From Methanoregulaceae archaeon (GTDB lineage: Archaea > Halobacteriota > Methanomicrobia > Methanomicrobiales > Methanospirillaceae), in assembly GCA_019695435.1 (NCBI GenBank), contig JACTVF010000095.1:1-8249 (forward strand): a DNA stretch of 8,249 bases, written 5' to 3'. Shown one piece after another: positions 6,437-8,249 of this stretch; position 1 is the stretch's first letter; each line of letters starts with the position of its first letter. The notes beneath the pieces are model-generated. The model was not told the DNA's origin and did not search any database. It worked only from the letters and a program-made list of their open reading frames with translations. Position numbers and translations under genes: made by a program.

Positions 6437-7113
6437 GATTCTGCAATCCTCCCGTCCACCAGCCTGATGGTATGGTGAGCATACTCCGCGATCTTCGGGT
6501 CGTGGGTCACGAGGATAACCGTCTTCCCGCTCTGGTGCAGCCCGCAGAGGATGTCCATGATCTGGTACCCGGTCCTGCTGTCGAGATTCCCGGTCGGTTC
6601 ATCGCAGAGAAGGATCTTCGGTTCGTTTACGAGCGCCCGGGCAATGGCCACTCGCTGCTGTTGTCCCCCTGAGAGCTGGGTGGGCCGGTGTGCGCTCATG
6701 TCCCTGTCAATGCCGACTTGTTCGAGCAGCGCTGATGCCTTGCCGGTCGTGTCCCGTTTCTTGTACTTCAGGATGAGCGGGTACTCCACGTTCTCGTATG
6801 CCGAAAGGAGGGGGATCAGGTAGAATTTCTGGAAGATATACCCTATCGTATCCCTGCGCATATGTGTCCGCTCAAGGGTTGACATTTCAGCTACATCTCT
6901 CCCAGAGATGTACAATTTTCCCGATGTGGGGACATCGAGAATTCCCAGCTGGTTCATCATGGTCGATTTGCCCGAACCGGAAGGTCCCATAATGGCGATA
7001 AAATCGTTTTCCATGATGTCGAGGGAGACGTGATTGAGAGCGGTAAAATCTCCGCTCTCCAGATAATACGTTTTTGTCACGTCGACAAGCTGGATAAGGG
7101 GGGTATCGGTCAT
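6433..7113 (-). CDS. MacB/LolD-type ABC transporter ATPase
   Basis: This 226-residue cytoplasmic ATPase drives the adjacent permease. All motifs are present: Walker A GPSGSGKS (43-50), Q-loop Q95, signature LSGGQQQ (147-153), Walker B ILLCDEP with D171 and E172, and the H-loop H204. [13 protein letters not shown] after Walker A is characteristic of the MacB/LolD/FtsE group. Start 7113 is preferred to an in-frame start at 7173, because that longer form would reach into the previous gene and add 20 residues outside the domain. GAGGGG (7121-7126) lies seven bases before 7113 and overlaps the end of the surface-protein gene, whose stop is only 11 bases upstream. Gene order surface protein, ATPase, permease indicates one operon and one complex. 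Confidence 0.95.
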   Translation of the reverse strand: MTDTPLIQLVDVTKTYYLESGDFTALNHVSLDIMENDFIAIMGPSGSGKSTMMNQLGILDVPTSGKLYISGRDVAEMSTLERTHMRRDTIGYIFQKFYLIPLLSAYENVEYPLILKYKKRDTTGKASALLEQVGIDRDMSAHRPTQLSGGQQQRVAIARALVNEPKILLCDEPTGNLDSRTGYQIMDILCGLHQSGKTVILVTHDPKIAEYAHHTIRLVDGRIAES

Positions 7114-7124
7114 ATCCGATCCCC

Positions 7125-8249
7125 TCACTGTTGTTTTTTCAGTTTGTGAGAGATCCATTTCCGCTTTGTCCACAGGATGATACCGATGATGAGGATGATC
7201 GCTCCGGCGATGACCGGGTAGAACGAACTGATGCCGCCGCCGTTGCTGCTGGTGAAAAGCGACGTGCTGCTGCTACTGCTGCCGCCGGGGCCACCGCTCA
7301 TTCCACCGGGGCCACCACTCATCCCGCCGGGACCGCTCATGGAGCTCGCGGAGCTGGATGTAGTTTTGGAACTGCTGCTGGCCGTCGAACTGCCTGTTCC
7401 TGAAAGTGAGTTGAGATTGAGCGTCTTAGTGGTGCTGTAATCATTACCACTCGCATCTTTCCAGCTGATAATCACCGGGACCGCAGAGAGATCGCTGCTG
7501 GTAAAGGTTAATTCGAAACTACCGGAATCATCCGCTGCGATACTTCCGATGGCATATACGGGATAGGTCCCTGTACCGGTTGCCGGCGACCCGACGTTCA
7601 CGATCACGCCATAGGCATCTGTAATACCGGCATTGGTGATATCACCGGTGATGTCGTACGTTGAACCTGAGGTCGTGAGGGCAACATCGTTGAGAACAGG
7701 CACTGCTGCCGTTTTATCCTGTCCGATGTTGATCGGTAATACTACCTCACTGTAATGCGTATTGGCACCATTCTGGTAACTGATATTAAAGGTGAGGTTC
7801 GATGCCTCATGGGGGGTAATGCCGAAGGTAACCGCTGTGGAACTGGAAGGAGCGATGGAGGAAACGAGCTCCATGGTCGGGTCTGCATCAATACCTGATC
7901 CCACAGGCGTAATCACGATATTCTGTACTTCCCCGTCACGGGTGTTCATCAGGGTGAGCGTCACGTTTTGCTCGGCTTCTGGTGCAAACGAGGTTGGTTT
8001 TGACGTGACCGCTGCTATGAGACTGTTTGAGTCCACATCGATCAATATCGGATAATGGATGGCATTCCCGGTTTGCGTTCCGAGGGTAAACAGTGCGGGA
8101 TAGGTGCCATCCGGCGGCTTTACGGTGAAGCTGACCGAGTATGTGATCGTCGATCCGGCACCGATAAAACTCATGGTCTGCCATGGGTCCTCCTGAACGC
8201 TGAGGTGGTCGCTGATGATATCCGGATGGGAAAGCCCGATGGCAGATGT
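7125..8249 (-). CDS. Membrane-anchored Ig-like surface protein (COG1361-like), 5' end outside window
   Basis: The frame is open to the window edge, so at least 25 residues precede the internal ATG at 8174; the true start and signal peptide are outside. The 374 visible residues are beta-rich extracellular repeats in the style of COG1361/CARDB/NEW3 proteins: YSVSFTVKPPDGTYPALF, NVTLTLMNTRDGEVQNIVI, and GDITNAGITDAYGVIVNVG followed by PVYAIGSIAADDSGSFEL. After ~280 comes a Ser-rich linker with three GGMSGGP-like copies. A C-terminal membrane helix (FYPVIAGAIILIIGIILW) and a basic tail KRKWISHKLKKQQ anchor it with the bulk outside. The stop at 7125-7127 lies 11 bases before the ATPase start. In methanogens such proteins commonly sit with MacB-like transporters; here it is probably the extracellular partner. 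The molecular role is inferred. Confidence 0.85.
   Translation of the reverse strand, partial: TSAIGLSHPDIISDHLSVQEDPWQTMSFIGAGSTITYSVSFTVKPPDGTYPALFTLGTQTGNAIHYPILIDVDSNSLIAAVTSKPTSFAPEAEQNVTLTLMNTRDGEVQNIVITPVGSGIDADPTMELVSSIAPSSSTAVTFGITPHEASNLTFNISYQNGANTHYSEVVLPINIGQDKTAAVPVLNDVALTTSGSTYDITGDITNAGITDAYGVIVNVGSPATGTGTYPVYAIGSIAADDSGSFELTFTSSDLSAVPVIISWKDASGNDYSTTKTLNLNSLSGTGSSTASSSSKTTSSSASSMSGPGGMSGGPGGMSGGPGGSSSSSTSLFTSSNGGGISSFYPVIAGAIILIIGIILWTKRKWISHKLKKQQ
7281..7340 (-). repeat. 21-base tandem repeat coding a Gly/Met/Pro linker
   Basis: Two 21-base units (7281-7301 and 7302-7322) and one 18-base unit (7323-7340), each ending CTCAT on the plus strand, encode MSGPGG/MSGGPGG units between the Ig-like part and the membrane helix. 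They are in frame, so length could vary by slippage without loss of the anchor. Confidence 0.75.

Overview
The window most resembles chromosomal DNA of a methanogenic archaeon, probably Methanomicrobiales (Methanoregula-like). The basis is the gene content: a NosD-type beta-helix protein with the DSNGDGIGD signature common in that order, a COG1361-like surface protein next to a MacB-type ABC transporter, purine-rich Shine-Dalgarno sequences and moderate GC. The assignment is by family recognition only and is not certain.

Left part (1-708): no confident gene. The first ~110 bases are G- and C-tract rich. A minus-strand frame around 232-531 reads like the end of a small CPDCG (zinc-ribbon-like) protein but lacks a good start, so it may be a remnant.

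Signalling pair (802-3583, plus strand): an ArsR-like winged-helix regulator fused to an FHA (phosphothreonine-binding) domain is followed 52 bases later by a one-pass membrane protein. That protein has a secreted NosD-like beta-helix, one membrane helix and a cytoplasmic Hanks-type Ser/Thr kinase. Together they look like a sensor kinase and a phospho-reading transcription factor, an uncommon eukaryote-style alternative to two-component signalling in archaea.

Middle (3653-5212): a small minus-strand lipoprotein with Pro/Gly/Met-rich repeats converges on the kinase gene. About 1.2 kb without a clear gene follows. It holds a terminator-like hairpin on each strand, a 20-bp near-perfect palindrome, a few AT boxes and one doubtful open frame.

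Right part (5213-8249, minus strand): a tightly packed operon, read right to left. It encodes a membrane-anchored Ig-like surface protein (5' end outside the window), a MacB/LolD-type ATPase, and a MacB/FtsX permease that overlaps the ATPase by ATGA. The three probably form one envelope export or remodelling machine. The lipoprotein further downstream lies in the same direction and has a similar Gly/Met/Pro-rich tail, but it is separated by the gap and a probable terminator.
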